Positions 32,570 through 41,367 of a stretch of DNA of 64,000 bases are shown here, piece by piece; positions within the stretch are counted from its first letter, which is position 1; each line of letters opens with the position of its first letter. Made by a program: the position numbers and the translations under genes. Source of the DNA: Mediterraneibacter butyricigenes (GTDB taxonomy: Bacteria; Bacillota; Clostridia; Lachnospirales; Lachnospiraceae); assembly GCF_003574295.1 (NCBI RefSeq), contig NZ_BHGK01000001.1, positions 2,108,001 to 2,172,000 of the forward strand, written 5' to 3'. A model generated the notes under the pieces. That model was not told the origin of the DNA. It did no database searches and saw nothing but the letters and a program-made list of their open reading frames with translations.

Positions 32570-33043
32570 TTATGCCAAAGTATCCACCCAAGCCTTGATA
32601 TCTGCCGGTGTTGCTCCATTTAAAAGCTTTTCAGATACAAACTGAGCAGAAGCGTCTACGGATGGTTTTAGATTCTGAACTGTTTTGCCGAATCCGCTTC
32701 CACCGGATGTGGCGAAGAGAGCAATTTTCTTTCCGGAAAAATCTCCGCTCTCCAGGAAGGTATTGATGATGGTTGGAGCGACATACCACCAGATTGGGAA
32801 ACCGATGATAACGGTGTCATACTGTGAAAGATCTGGAAGATCCTTTACAATTTCCGGACGGGAAGCCGGATTGCTCATTTCCACAGAACTTCTGGATTTT
32901 TTATCCATCCAGTTCAGGTCTGCGCTGGTATAGCGAACGGTTGGTTTGATTTCATAAAGATCTGCGTTTGCAGCAGATGCAACCTCCTTTGCAACAGATG
33001 CGGTGATCCCGCTGGCACTGAAATATGCAACTAATGTTTTCAT
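32570..33043 (-). CDS. Flavodoxin
   Basis: A 157-residue flavodoxin of the secreted/long-chain type found in gut Firmicutes. It has the FMN phosphate loop (TLVAYFSASGITASVA), the WW-type 50s/90s loop FPIWWYVAPTIINTFL, and the C-terminal GGSGFGKT. It carries electrons via FMN. ATG 33043 is preferred over TTG 33052 by spacing from AAAGGAG. It is 41 bases upstream of the EFR1 gene and probably co-transcribed. Confidence 0.88.
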   Translation of the reverse strand: MKTLVAYFSASGITASVAKEVASAANADLYEIKPTVRYTSADLNWMDKKSRSSVEMSNPASRPEIVKDLPDLSQYDTVIIGFPIWWYVAPTIINTFLESGDFSGKKIALFATSGGSGFGKTVQNLKPSVDASAQFVSEKLLNGATPADIKAWVDTLA

Positions 33044-33187
33044 GTGTTTCAAGCTCCTTTCCTAATAAATAAGCATCATTGATGTACTGGCTGTGGCGGG
33101 TCATGGATGGACTTCCGCAGCCATATCCTAAAATTATCCCTTGATCCTGAAAATTACAATAGCGAACCAGAGTCTGATAAAAGACCG

Positions 33188-33808
33188 TCAGGACAATAGC
33201 CGCAGGACTGCGGCTTTCGTCAGAGCGTAGAGGGAGGGGTAGATATAATCCACACCCGCAGCCTGCATGGCTTTCTTTTGCTTTTCTGTTACGACCGTGT
33301 AGGGATAGATTCCAAACATGAACGGGAAAAAGGCATAGACAAACTCCTGTTGTTTGGAAAGGTCCATATCCGGGCGAAATTTTCCAAGCATCGCCATGAC
33401 CGCATGAAGCGCATTTCCGTAAGAAACTTTGAAGTCCGTCAGAAGTTTCAGACGGCTGTTGTCTTCCAGATCATAATGGTTCATGGATAAGATTTTTAAA
33501 AGCTGGTGACGTTGATCCAGAGAATGGGCAATGGCATCAGCAATTTCCTCATTGTTCAGGGCATCGTGGCTTTCTGTAATCTGATTCAGTTCGTCGACCC
33601 AGGTGTCATATTCCCTTTTCAACAGAGCAAGGAAAATTTCTTCTTTGGTTTCAAAATAGTTGTAGATTGAAGTCCGGGAACAGGAAGTGATCTGTCCGAT
33701 TTCCTTGATGGTGATTTCTCGGAAACTCTGGGTTTGATACAACTGTTCACAGGCGTTGATGATTTCTTCTTTTCGTGCATTGGTTCGCTCTTCGGATCCT
33801 GTAGGCAT
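33188..33808 (-). CDS. TetR family regulator
   Basis: A 206-residue TetR regulator. The N-terminal HTH reads REITIKEIGQITSCSRTSIY followed by NYFETKEEIF. The C-terminal ligand domain is helical and contains GNALHAVMAMLGKFRPD, a TetR_C-like part. It lies next to flavodoxin and ferredoxin genes, which are the likely targets. RBS GAAAGGAAATC lies ahead of ATG 33808. Confidence 0.8.
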   Translation of the reverse strand: MPTGSEERTNARKEEIINACEQLYQTQSFREITIKEIGQITSCSRTSIYNYFETKEEIFLALLKREYDTWVDELNQITESHDALNNEEIADAIAHSLDQRHQLLKILSMNHYDLEDNSRLKLLTDFKVSYGNALHAVMAMLGKFRPDMDLSKQQEFVYAFFPFMFGIYPYTVVTEKQKKAMQAAGVDYIYPSLYALTKAAVLRLLS

Positions 33809-33840
33809 AGATATGATTTCCTTTCTGCTGGTGTATTGAT

Positions 33841-34182
33841 TTATTGGTGAGTTTCAATCCAGGAAGAAATTTCCTCATCGGAAGCATCTGCCGCAAATCG
33901 TTGTCCATCGGCAAGGTTCAGATCCGGGTAGAGGGCGTGAAGATCACTCAGGCTCTGCTCGATACCGCTACTTCCGGAGGTACAGAACAGATATAGCGTT
34001 TTTCCGGTCAGATCATAGGTTTCTTTCGGATCTTTGGCAGAATCCGAAGCTTTGGTGGATTCCGCTTTGGAAGGGGAGCTATTAGCATTCGGGATGGATG
34101 ATGTGGTCGAAGAGCCAGAACCGAAGGCGGTCAAACCGAGGAGCAGTGACAGACTGAGAAGTCCGAGAAATAGTTTTTTCAT
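33841..34182 (-). pseudogene. Truncated, exported flavodoxin with mutated lipobox
   Basis: A 113-residue frame retains a signal peptide and the last part of a flavodoxin (GKTLYLFCTSGSSGIEQSLS and the final helix). The middle of the flavodoxin domain, including the FMN phosphate loop, is absent. Where relatives have a lipobox cysteine (LTACGS), this has LTAFGS with F20, a one-base change. Both features indicate decay by internal deletion and loss of the lipid site. Confidence 0.7.
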
Positions 34183-34293
34183 AAAGATACCTCCAAATAT
34201 ACTGGCATTATGTCAACATATGAGGTATTATAAAACGTTTCTGACATCGTGTCAAGAAATGGAGACTATCCAGTGTAAAAATGCTTTGATCGT

Positions 34294-34841
34294 TCAGACA
34301 GATGAAGCAAATCGTTTGGATGGACGGTAATACATCAAGGTAAAGAAGATGCAAATCGCAGCCAATCCCAGGCTGATAGGATAAGCGAGCATGACGGTTT
34401 CAAAGGTTCGATGTTTCCGGCTCCGTAGTTCTGTCCGACAAAGGTGGTACAGGCCTGACTGAACGAGTTGAAAATATAATATGCGAAGATTTCCAGATTG
34501 AAAGCAGCACTGGATGCGACGATCGTAATGGTTCCAAGGCTGTTGATGGCAGACTGCACCGCGATATTTGCAATGGCAAAGACCGCACTTTGGAGTCCGG
34601 TGGGGAGTCCGATCTGTAAAATTCGTTTGAATACAGTAAGATCAAACTGGAAATATTTGCGTTCCACTTGGACGGGTTGTGTGGTCAAAAGCAGTTTGCG
34701 AAACAATAAAACGGAGCTGATCACGTTGGATAATACGGTGGCAAGAGCGACACCGTTTACGGTCATTTTTAGGACCAGTAGGAAGAACAGGTTTAATAGG
34801 ACGTTTAAAACAATGGAAGGATTCAAAATAATTCCTCCCAA
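34294..34841 (-). pseudogene. MATE efflux family fragment with frameshift
   Basis: The frame from 34841 covers only the middle and later transmembrane helices of a MATE transporter (LPTGLQSAVFAIANIAVQSA, FSQACTTFVGQNYGAGNIE). Homology begins abruptly: the N-terminal half of about 450 residues is missing. After GAGNIE the correct continuation (TVMLAYPISLGLAAICIFF) is found in another frame near 34310-34400, so a frameshift is present. It ends by TGA 34294-34296. No function is expected. Confidence 0.75.
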
Positions 34842-35016
34842 ATCATAAAGCTTTCGTTTATAATGAGCAGAGATATTATAGATCTAAAAGAAAAATGATA
34901 GCAAATACTTATAAACTATCGTTTATGATAACTTGAAGGAATTATATACGGATTCAGTGGAAGTTTAGCGACTCAGAACAATGAAACGAATATACGGGGA
35001 AAAAGAGGAAAAGAAA

Positions 35017-35289
35017 ATGGCAACAGACAGAAGCGACGAATTATATCATGTGTTAAAAGAGAAAGGATACCCGGAGGATTTCTGCCGGGAGATTGCATAC
35101 CGACAGATGAATACTGATTATACGGCAACAAGAATGTTGGGGTATTTATATCGAATTTCCAATCCCAGACCGGAGGATGTGGTGGATGAAATGCTGGCGA
35201 TTTTAAGCGATCGGAACGCGATTATGCAGAAAAAAGAACTGGAGCATGCACAGGCGACGATTAACGAAATCTATCGAAAGGGACTGTGA
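35017..35289 (+). CDS. Small conserved hypothetical protein
   Basis: A 90-residue soluble helical protein (SDELYHVLKEKGYPEDFCRE, then TDYTATRMLGYLYRISNPRP). ATG 35017 follows AGAGGAAAAGAAA and is preferred to the upstream in-frame ATG at 34981. Similar proteins occur in Lachnospiraceae without assigned function. It lies just upstream of pgi, with its own gap and the pgi promoter between. Confidence 0.6.
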   Translation: MATDRSDELYHVLKEKGYPEDFCREIAYRQMNTDYTATRMLGYLYRISNPRPEDVVDEMLAILSDRNAIMQKKELEHAQATINEIYRKGL

Positions 35290-35297
35290 TTGTTGCC

Positions 35298-35326
35298 TTT
35301 ACTTCAATCCGGAATCAGAGTATAAT
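35298..35326 (+). promoter_or_regulatory. Promoter of pgi
   Basis: TTTACT (35298-35303), a 17-bp spacer and a perfect TATAAT (35321-35326). Confidence 0.75.
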
Positions 35327-35370
35327 ATAAATAAAATAGTTATAACATTTATTTCAAGGAGGATTCCAAT

Positions 35371-36951
35371 ATGGTAAACTGGAACAATTTAGATACCCTT
35401 GCATCATTTCAGACTTTGACAAATGTAAAAGAAGTAGATCTGAAAGCTGCTATGACAGGTGAGAGCGGCGCAGATCGTGTGAAGAGATACAGTGTCCCGA
35501 TGGCAGCAGGCATGGCGTTTAACTATGCAGCGAAAAAAGTGGACGATGACGTGCTGGAAGCTCTGGCAAAACTGGCAGAGGAAGCACAGTTGGCAGAGAA
35601 ATATAAAGAGCTCTACAACGGAGCCGTGATTAATACCGGAGAGAAGAGACTGGTGCTCCATCAGTTGACCCGCGGACAGCTTGGAGAAAAAGTTGTGGCT
35701 GACGGTGTGGACAAGCGTGAATTCTATGTGGAACAGCAGAAGAAATTCTCTGAATTTGCGGAGAAGGTACATGCAGGCGAGATCGTCAATGCAGCCGGAG
35801 AAAAATTTACCACAGTGGTACAGATCGGTATCGGCGGAAGCGACCTTGGACCGCGCGCCATGTATCTTGCACTGGAGAACTGGGCAAAGAAGAATGATAC
35901 CCTGAAAATGGAAGCAAAATTCATCAGTAACGTGGATCCGGACGATGCGGCAGCTGTTCTGAATTCCGTAGATGTTGCTCATTCGATCTTCGTTCTGGTG
36001 TCCAAATCCGGTACAACCTTAGAGACACTGACCAATGAATCTTTCGTAAAAGATGCGCTGAAAAATGCAGGACTGGATCCGGCAAAGCACATGATCGCAG
36101 TCACCAGTGAGACTTCTCCGCTGGCAAAGAGTGCAGATTATCTGGCAGCATTTTTCATGGATGACTATATCGGAGGACGTTTCTCTTCTACATCTGCAGT
36201 TGGAGGAGCCGTTCTGTCCCTGGCATTCGGACCGGACGTATTTGCACAGTTCCTGGAGGGCGCAGCAGAGGAAGACAAGCTGTCTATGAACGAAAATATT
36301 CTGGAAAATCCGGAGATGTTAGATGCGCTGATCGGGGTATACGAAAGAAATATCCTGGGATATCAGGCAACCGCCGTTCTTCCGTATTCTCAGGCACTGA
36401 GCCGTTTCCCGGCACATTTACAGCAGTTGGATATGGAATCCAACGGAAAATCCGTGAACCGTTTCGGTGAGCCGGTAAATTATGTGACCGGACCTGTAAT
36501 TTTCGGAGAACCGGGAACCAACGGACAGCATTCCTTCTATCAGTTGCTGCATCAGGGAACGAATATCGTACCGCTTCAGTTCGTAGGATTTAAGAACAGC
36601 CAGATCGGTACCGATGTTGTGATCGAGGACAGTACCAGCCAGCAGAAACTCTGCGCAAACGTGGCTGCACAGATCGTAGCATTTGCCTGCGGAAAAGAAG
36701 ATGAGAACAGCAACAAGAATTTCGAAGGTGGACGTCCGTCCAGCATCATCATCGGAGACCAGTTGGATCCGAAGGCTCTGGGAGCATTATTAGCTCACTT
36801 CGAGAACAAGATCATGTTCCAGGGATTCCTGTGGAATGTCAACAGTTTCGATCAGGAAGGCGTTCAACTTGGAAAAGTTCTGGCAAAACGGGTGCTTGCT
36901 CATGATACAGACGGAGCACTGAAAGAATACAGCGATCTTCTGAATATCTAA
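35371..36951 (+). CDS. pgi: Glucose-6-phosphate isomerase
   Basis: A 526-residue phosphoglucose isomerase of glycolysis and gluconeogenesis, interconverting glucose 6-phosphate and fructose 6-phosphate. Family motifs are present: VVQIGIGGSDLGPRAMYLAL near residue 151, VLVSKSGTTLETLTN near 208, GGRFSSTSAVGG near 268 and QLDMESNGKSVNRFG near 352. A terminator follows at 37047. AAGGAGG lies ten bases before the start. Confidence 0.97.
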   Translation: MVNWNNLDTLASFQTLTNVKEVDLKAAMTGESGADRVKRYSVPMAAGMAFNYAAKKVDDDVLEALAKLAEEAQLAEKYKELYNGAVINTGEKRLVLHQLTRGQLGEKVVADGVDKREFYVEQQKKFSEFAEKVHAGEIVNAAGEKFTTVVQIGIGGSDLGPRAMYLALENWAKKNDTLKMEAKFISNVDPDDAAAVLNSVDVAHSIFVLVSKSGTTLETLTNESFVKDALKNAGLDPAKHMIAVTSETSPLAKSADYLAAFFMDDYIGGRFSSTSAVGGAVLSLAFGPDVFAQFLEGAAEEDKLSMNENILENPEMLDALIGVYERNILGYQATAVLPYSQALSRFPAHLQQLDMESNGKSVNRFGEPVNYVTGPVIFGEPGTNGQHSFYQLLHQGTNIVPLQFVGFKNSQIGTDVVIEDSTSQQKLCANVAAQIVAFACGKEDENSNKNFEGGRPSSIIIGDQLDPKALGALLAHFENKIMFQGFLWNVNSFDQEGVQLGKVLAKRVLAHDTDGALKEYSDLLNI

Positions 36952-37046
36952 GGTATGAAAGGTATTATATGAAGAATTAAGAACGCAGAAAAATACCGGA
37001 AGTGTCAAGTGACAGATTTCTGGATTGCGTGTGGATACAAGAAAGT

Positions 37047-37073
37047 AAAGGGGAGCGAAAGCTCCCCTTTTTG
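37047..37073 (+). terminator. Terminator of pgi
   Basis: AAAGGGGAGC pairs with GCTCCCCTTT around a GAAA tetraloop, followed by TTG. Confidence 0.9.
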
Positions 37074-37081
37074 TCTGATGA

Positions 37082-37507
37082 TTATAATCTGTCAGGATTA
37101 TCATTGAGATGAATATATTCAGCAACAGAACGGTCAAATGTTTTAATATGATGGAACAGCCAGTCAACGACATTGACTTTTACCTGTTCTGTAAATTGCT
37201 CATTTGGTCCTTCGTTTTCGTTTAAGAAATCATATAATTCCCGGATAGATTTTTTAAATTCTTCGTGCTTTTCCTGATGTCTGGCAAGTTCAGGATAGGA
37301 GACTTCTCTTTGCAACTGTTCTTCTTCCTGAAAATGGAAATTCGTATATTCATCCAGATAATCTAGCATTTTGATTGCTTTTATTTTGCTGTCACCGGAT
37401 TCACAGGCAGTTACGAACTGCTGAATCCGATGAATTAATTCTTCATGCTGTGCGTCGATGGTATCATTTCCTGTAATTAAATTATCATCAAATGTAATGT
37501 TCGTCAT
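37082..37507 (-). CDS. Bacteriohemerythrin
   Basis: A 141-residue single-domain hemerythrin that binds O2 at a non-heme di-iron site. The ligand set is visible: H21 (DAQHEEL), H58 and E62 (NFHFQEEE), H77 and H81 (RHQEKHEEF), H119 or H120, and D125 (WLFHHIKTFD). In anaerobes such proteins are thought to carry or scavenge oxygen. It sits next to a flavin reductase-rubredoxin protein, which fits an oxygen-protection role. AAGGAGAACGAATT precedes the start. Confidence 0.93.
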   Translation of the reverse strand: MTNITFDDNLITGNDTIDAQHEELIHRIQQFVTACESGDSKIKAIKMLDYLDEYTNFHFQEEEQLQREVSYPELARHQEKHEEFKKSIRELYDFLNENEGPNEQFTEQVKVNVVDWLFHHIKTFDRSVAEYIHLNDNPDRL

Positions 37508-37537
37508 AATTCGTTCTCCTTTGTAAAATAAATTGGG

Positions 37538-38137
37538 TTATAAAGGTTTGAAATCAGAGGCCGGGTGCTTGCAAATTGGGCAGATAAAGTCTTCCGGTAA
37601 TGGATCGTCCTCGTAGATATAGCCACATATAGTACAGACATAGCCTTTTTTAGAAGTTTGCTCTGGTGCCGGTTTGATGTGCTGCTGGTAATAGCTATAT
37701 GTTACGGACGGATCATTGGATAACACTTCTGCATCTGTCACATCGGCCAGGAATAAAGTGTGTGTACCGAGATCGGTGGTGGAGATCACTTTCGCACTGA
37801 TATAGGTATTGGTTTCTTCCGGCAGATAGATGATCTGATTTGCCGAACGTTTGAAGGGAATGCCGAGCGCTTTATCTATATCCGCACCACTCTGAAACCC
37901 CCAGTGCTTAAACGTATCAAAGGAAGTGTGTTCCGTCAGGATAGAAACGTTAAATTCACCGGTTCGTAAAATCATGTCGTGCGTATAATTTTTTTTATTC
38001 ACAGCAACAAGAATCCGATTTGGAGAAGTAGTGACCTGTGTGACTGTGTTTACAATACAGCCGTTATCCTTGTCGTTTTCGCGTGTGGTTAATGCAAAAA
38101 GTCCGTAAGACAAGTTATACATTGCTTTGTTGTTCAT
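37538..38137 (-). CDS. Flavin reductase-rubredoxin fusion
   Basis: A 199-residue fusion. Residues 1-150 are a flavin reductase domain (NLSYGLFALTTRENDKDNGC, QVTTSPNRILVAVNKKNYTH). Residues about 157-199 are a rubredoxin (YVCTICGYIYEDDPLPEDFI then CPICKHPASDF) with the four Fe-binding cysteines. Such fusions pass electrons between flavin and rubredoxin, often in O2 or NO detoxification in anaerobes. ATG 38137 is chosen by spacing from GAGGTG, with in-frame ATG and GTG codons upstream as alternatives. It lies 30 bases upstream of the hemerythrin gene on the same strand. Confidence 0.9.
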   Translation of the reverse strand: MNNKAMYNLSYGLFALTTRENDKDNGCIVNTVTQVTTSPNRILVAVNKKNYTHDMILRTGEFNVSILTEHTSFDTFKHWGFQSGADIDKALGIPFKRSANQIIYLPEETNTYISAKVISTTDLGTHTLFLADVTDAEVLSNDPSVTYSYYQQHIKPAPEQTSKKGYVCTICGYIYEDDPLPEDFICPICKHPASDFKPL

Positions 38138-38344
38138 AAACATCACCTCGTGTTATGGAATTATATTTAGTGTGGCAATAATAAGGAGTCTTTTTCTTTG
38201 TGATATCTATAAGATACCCGGAAATACAGAAAAAGTATGTAACAAATGTTACGGAAATGGAAAATATTTCTATTTATAAACCGGGAATTTTAAAATGCAG
38301 AAAACATGGCAAATGAAAGAGATATAAAAGATAAGAAGTTAGCA

Positions 38345-38520
38345 TTGACTAACCTTTGGGCACTATGATACCCTACGAAAAGAATAATTCGTCCGTGAGG
38401 GAGTAGTGGCGCGAAGCGCGGTAAGTCAACATCCTGGCTGATAGAAATTCAGTCTGGCTTACCTTAATCAACGAGACTCATGTACAGCATAACGTGCCGT
38501 ACAATGAGAGTCTCTTTTTT
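38345..38520 (+). ncRNA. yybP-ykoY (manganese) riboswitch with terminator
   Basis: The leader at about 38394-38480 matches the yybP-ykoY class. Visible parts are GAGGGAGTAG in the first junction, a GCGCGAAGCGCG hairpin (38410-38421), and a second arm GGTAAGTCAACATCCTGG...CCAGACTGAA-type helix closing with CTTACC. The 3' strand CAACGAGACTCA pairs with TGAGG at the 5' end to form P1. GAGACTCA is also the left arm of the terminator at 38473-38520, so ligand binding that stabilises P1 would block termination and switch the gene on. A TTGACT (38345-38350) promoter -35 lies upstream. The class senses Mn2+. Confidence 0.85.
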
Positions 38521-38521
38521 T
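38473..38521 (+). terminator. Riboswitch-controlled terminator
   Basis: GAGACTCA-TGTAC pairs with GTACA-TGAGAGTCTC and ends in a run of seven T. Its left arm is part of the Mn riboswitch P1. Confidence 0.85.
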
Positions 38522-38524
38522 ATG

Positions 38525-38550
38525 TCGGTACGTGATGTACCGGCTTTTTT
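38525..38550 (+). terminator. Second, tandem terminator
   Basis: CGGTAC pairs with GTACCG around GTGAT, followed by GCTTTTTTATT. It lies between the riboswitch terminator and the ATPase start and would reinforce the off state. Confidence 0.7.
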
Positions 38551-38609
38551 ATTCTATAAAATATTCCCGATCAAGGGATACTACAAAAGAAGGGAAAGAA
38601 GCAATCATT

Positions 38610-41252
38610 ATGAAAGATGCTTTTTTGAAATCAGCAGATCTTGTATTGGAAGAGCTGAAATCTGATGGAGAACATGGAATGAGCCTTGCACAGGTGGAAG
38701 AGTCCCGGGAAAAATACGGAAAGAATTCTTTTACACAGCAGGCCAGAGAATCCATGGCGAAGAGAATCTGGGACGCCTCCACAGAACCGATGTTGTTGAT
38801 GTTGATTTTTGCAGCAATCATCACACTGGCGGTCAATATTACCAGATATTTTACAGGAGGGGAATACAACTTCCTGGAATGTGCCGGGATTTTTGCGGCA
38901 ATCATTCTTTCGGTTGTGATTACCATCGTGACAGAAGGAAAGAGCGCCAAAGCGTTTGAGGCGCTGAATCAGTTAAATGAAGATACACTGATCAAAGTAA
39001 TCCGAAACGGGGAGCCTTGTCTGGTTCCACAGCGTGATATCGTGGTGGGAGATATTCTTCTGGTAGAAACCGGGGATAAGATCATCGCGGATGGTCGACT
39101 GATCAAAAGCAACGATTTGAGTGTAGATGAGTCGGCACTGACCGGAGAAAGCCTGCCGGTAGATAAGGCAGCAGATGCAGTCTGTTCAGACAAAACACCG
39201 GTGGCGGAGCGGAAAAATATGCTGTATTCGGGATGCTTTGTCTCTGCCGGAAATGGACGGATGGTGGTAACGGGTGTCGGAAATGATACAGAATTTGGTC
39301 TGATCGCGCAGGAACTTTCTTCCATCGAAAAGACCACCACTCCGCTGCAGGAAAAACTGGATCGTCTGGGAAAAGGAATCACCGTGTTAGGGGCATCCGC
39401 GGCTGCTATCGTATTTTTACTGCAGGTCGTTCAGTTCTTTATGGCAGGAACTCTGAATTTGAATACGGTTTCCGATGCGTTTATTACCAGTATTGTCCTG
39501 ATCGTGGCAGCGGTTCCGGAAGGATTGCCGACGATCGTGGCGGTTTCCCTGGCGTTAAATATTATCAAAATGTCCCGGGAAAATGCGCTGGTGAAGAAAA
39601 TGATCGCCTGCGAGACCATCGGTTGTGTCAATATCATTTGCTCCGACAAGACAGGAACGCTGACGGAAAACAAGATGACCGTTCAGAAATTTTACCGGGC
39701 AGGAGAACTGCTGGAGCCGGAAGAAATCAAAGATGAGACGCTTCTTCACAATTTCTGTATCAACAGTAATGCAAACATTAATGAAGAAGACGGAACCTGG
39801 ACCTTTATCGGAAATCCGACAGAATGTTCCCTGCTGGTAGCAGCACATAAATCCGGAACGGAGTATCAGGAATTGCGACAGACAGCAGAGGTTGTCCGTG
39901 TCTTCCCATTTTCCTCTCAGAAAAAAGATATGAGTACAATTGTCCGGGAAGAGAACGGACTGGTACTCTATACGAAAGGAAATCCGGAGAAAATCCTCTC
40001 CCTTTGCAACGACATTTCAGAAGAAGAACAGAAACATATCGGTGAGTTGATGGAAGAGTTCCAGAGCCAGGCAGGACGTCTTCTTGCCTTTGCTCATAAA
40101 GAACTGGAAGATTACCAGGACGAGGATCAGGATGAACTGGAACAGAATCTGAAATTTGATGGATTTGTGGTGATCTCAGACCCGTTGAGTGAAGATGTCT
40201 ATGGTTCCATCAAGAAATGTCAGAAAGCCGGAATTGAAGTAAAAATGCTAACCGGAGACAATATCCGGACAGCCAGAGCCATCGCAAATGAACTGCACAT
40301 GCTGGATGAAAATCACATTGCGGTGGAAGCTTCTGAGATTGAAGAAATGTCAGACAAAGAACTGAAACGGGAGCTGAAACGAATCCAGGTGATCGCCAGA
40401 AGTACTCCGATTGTGAAAATGAGAGTGGTAAAACTTCTGAAAGAAGAAGGAAATGTGGTTGCGGTTACGGGAGACGGAATCAATGACGCGCCGGCTATTA
40501 AGAATGCAGATGTGGGAATCGCCATGGGAATTGCCGGAACGGAAGTGACAAAAGAAGCCAGCGATATGGTGCTTTTGGACGATTCCTTTACGACGATTGT
40601 AAAAGCGGTACAGTGGGGACGTGGAATCTATGAGAACTTTAAACGATTCATCCAGTTCCAGTTGACGGTCAATGTATCATCGGTTGTGGTGGTTATCGCC
40701 TCGATTCTGGCAGGCTTCCCGGCACCGTTTACGGCGCTGGAACTGTTGTGGATCAACATTATCATGGATGGACCGCCGGCACTGACACTGGGCTTGGAGC
40801 CGATCCGTGACGATCTGCTGAAGCGCAAACCGACAAAGCGAAATGAAAATATCATTTCGAAGAAAATGTTGATACGGATCTTTGCGAATGGAATCTTTAT
40901 TTCTGTGATCTTTATGCTTCAGCATTTCACCAATTTCCTGGGAGCAGCACCAAAAGAGCAGGATACCGTGTTGTTTACCCTGTTTGTACTCTTCCAGTTG
41001 TTCAATGCATTTAACTGCCGGGAACTGGACGATACTCTGATGGTGAAAAATGTTATGCGAAATAAGCTGATGCTTGGAATCTTTGCAATTGTACTGGTTC
41101 TGCAGTGTGCGATCACTCAGTTCGGAACGGCCGTATTTGAGACGGTGCCGCTTTCCCTTGGAATGTGGGGCAAAATGTTTGCGACCGCATTCAGTGTAGT
41201 GGTGATCAATGAATTGTGGAAGATCGGGAAAATGCTGGGAAAGCGTGACTAA
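38610..41252 (+). CDS. P-type cation-transporting ATPase (Ca2+/Mn2+ type)
   Basis: An 880-residue P2-type ATPase of the calcium-transporter/PMCA-like group. Phosphorylation motif DKTGTLTENKM has D346. TGES occurs in the actuator domain (SALTGESLPVDK). PEGLP in M4 (VAAVPEGLPTIVAVSLALN) and INIIMDGPPALTLG in M6 give the Ca-type cation sites. VTGDGINDAPAI is the hinge. It exports divalent cation from the cytosol using ATP. Control by a Mn riboswitch argues that Mn2+ (perhaps with Ca2+) is the substrate, as for YoaB-type pumps of Lactococcus. ATG 38610 lies downstream of AGAAGGGAAAG. Confidence 0.93.
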   Translation: MKDAFLKSADLVLEELKSDGEHGMSLAQVEESREKYGKNSFTQQARESMAKRIWDASTEPMLLMLIFAAIITLAVNITRYFTGGEYNFLECAGIFAAIILSVVITIVTEGKSAKAFEALNQLNEDTLIKVIRNGEPCLVPQRDIVVGDILLVETGDKIIADGRLIKSNDLSVDESALTGESLPVDKAADAVCSDKTPVAERKNMLYSGCFVSAGNGRMVVTGVGNDTEFGLIAQELSSIEKTTTPLQEKLDRLGKGITVLGASAAAIVFLLQVVQFFMAGTLNLNTVSDAFITSIVLIVAAVPEGLPTIVAVSLALNIIKMSRENALVKKMIACETIGCVNIICSDKTGTLTENKMTVQKFYRAGELLEPEEIKDETLLHNFCINSNANINEEDGTWTFIGNPTECSLLVAAHKSGTEYQELRQTAEVVRVFPFSSQKKDMSTIVREENGLVLYTKGNPEKILSLCNDISEEEQKHIGELMEEFQSQAGRLLAFAHKELEDYQDEDQDELEQNLKFDGFVVISDPLSEDVYGSIKKCQKAGIEVKMLTGDNIRTARAIANELHMLDENHIAVEASEIEEMSDKELKRELKRIQVIARSTPIVKMRVVKLLKEEGNVVAVTGDGINDAPAIKNADVGIAMGIAGTEVTKEASDMVLLDDSFTTIVKAVQWGRGIYENFKRFIQFQLTVNVSSVVVVIASILAGFPAPFTALELLWINIIMDGPPALTLGLEPIRDDLLKRKPTKRNENIISKKMLIRIFANGIFISVIFMLQHFTNFLGAAPKEQDTVLFTLFVLFQLFNAFNCRELDDTLMVKNVMRNKLMLGIFAIVLVLQCAITQFGTAVFETVPLSLGMWGKMFATAFSVVVINELWKIGKMLGKRD

Positions 41253-41274
41253 GAGAATTGAGAGATTTTAGATG

Positions 41275-41305
41275 AACAGCCGGACTTTAAAAGGTCCGGC
41301 TGTAA
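41275..41305 (+). terminator. Hairpin after the ATPase gene
   Basis: ACAGCCGGAC pairs with GTCCGGCTGT around TTTAAAAG. No strong T tract follows (TAATTCTG), so termination may be partial. Confidence 0.6.
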
Positions 41306-41367
41306 TTCTGTATGCTGTGTGCGCCTTGTGGCGTACATGGATAGAGGGCGAAAGTCCACCCCTCGAT

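Noticed and set aside
38480-38665. A 61-codon frame and an N-terminal extension of the ATPase
   Set aside because: They cross the riboswitch terminators; the ATPase family start fits ATG 38610.
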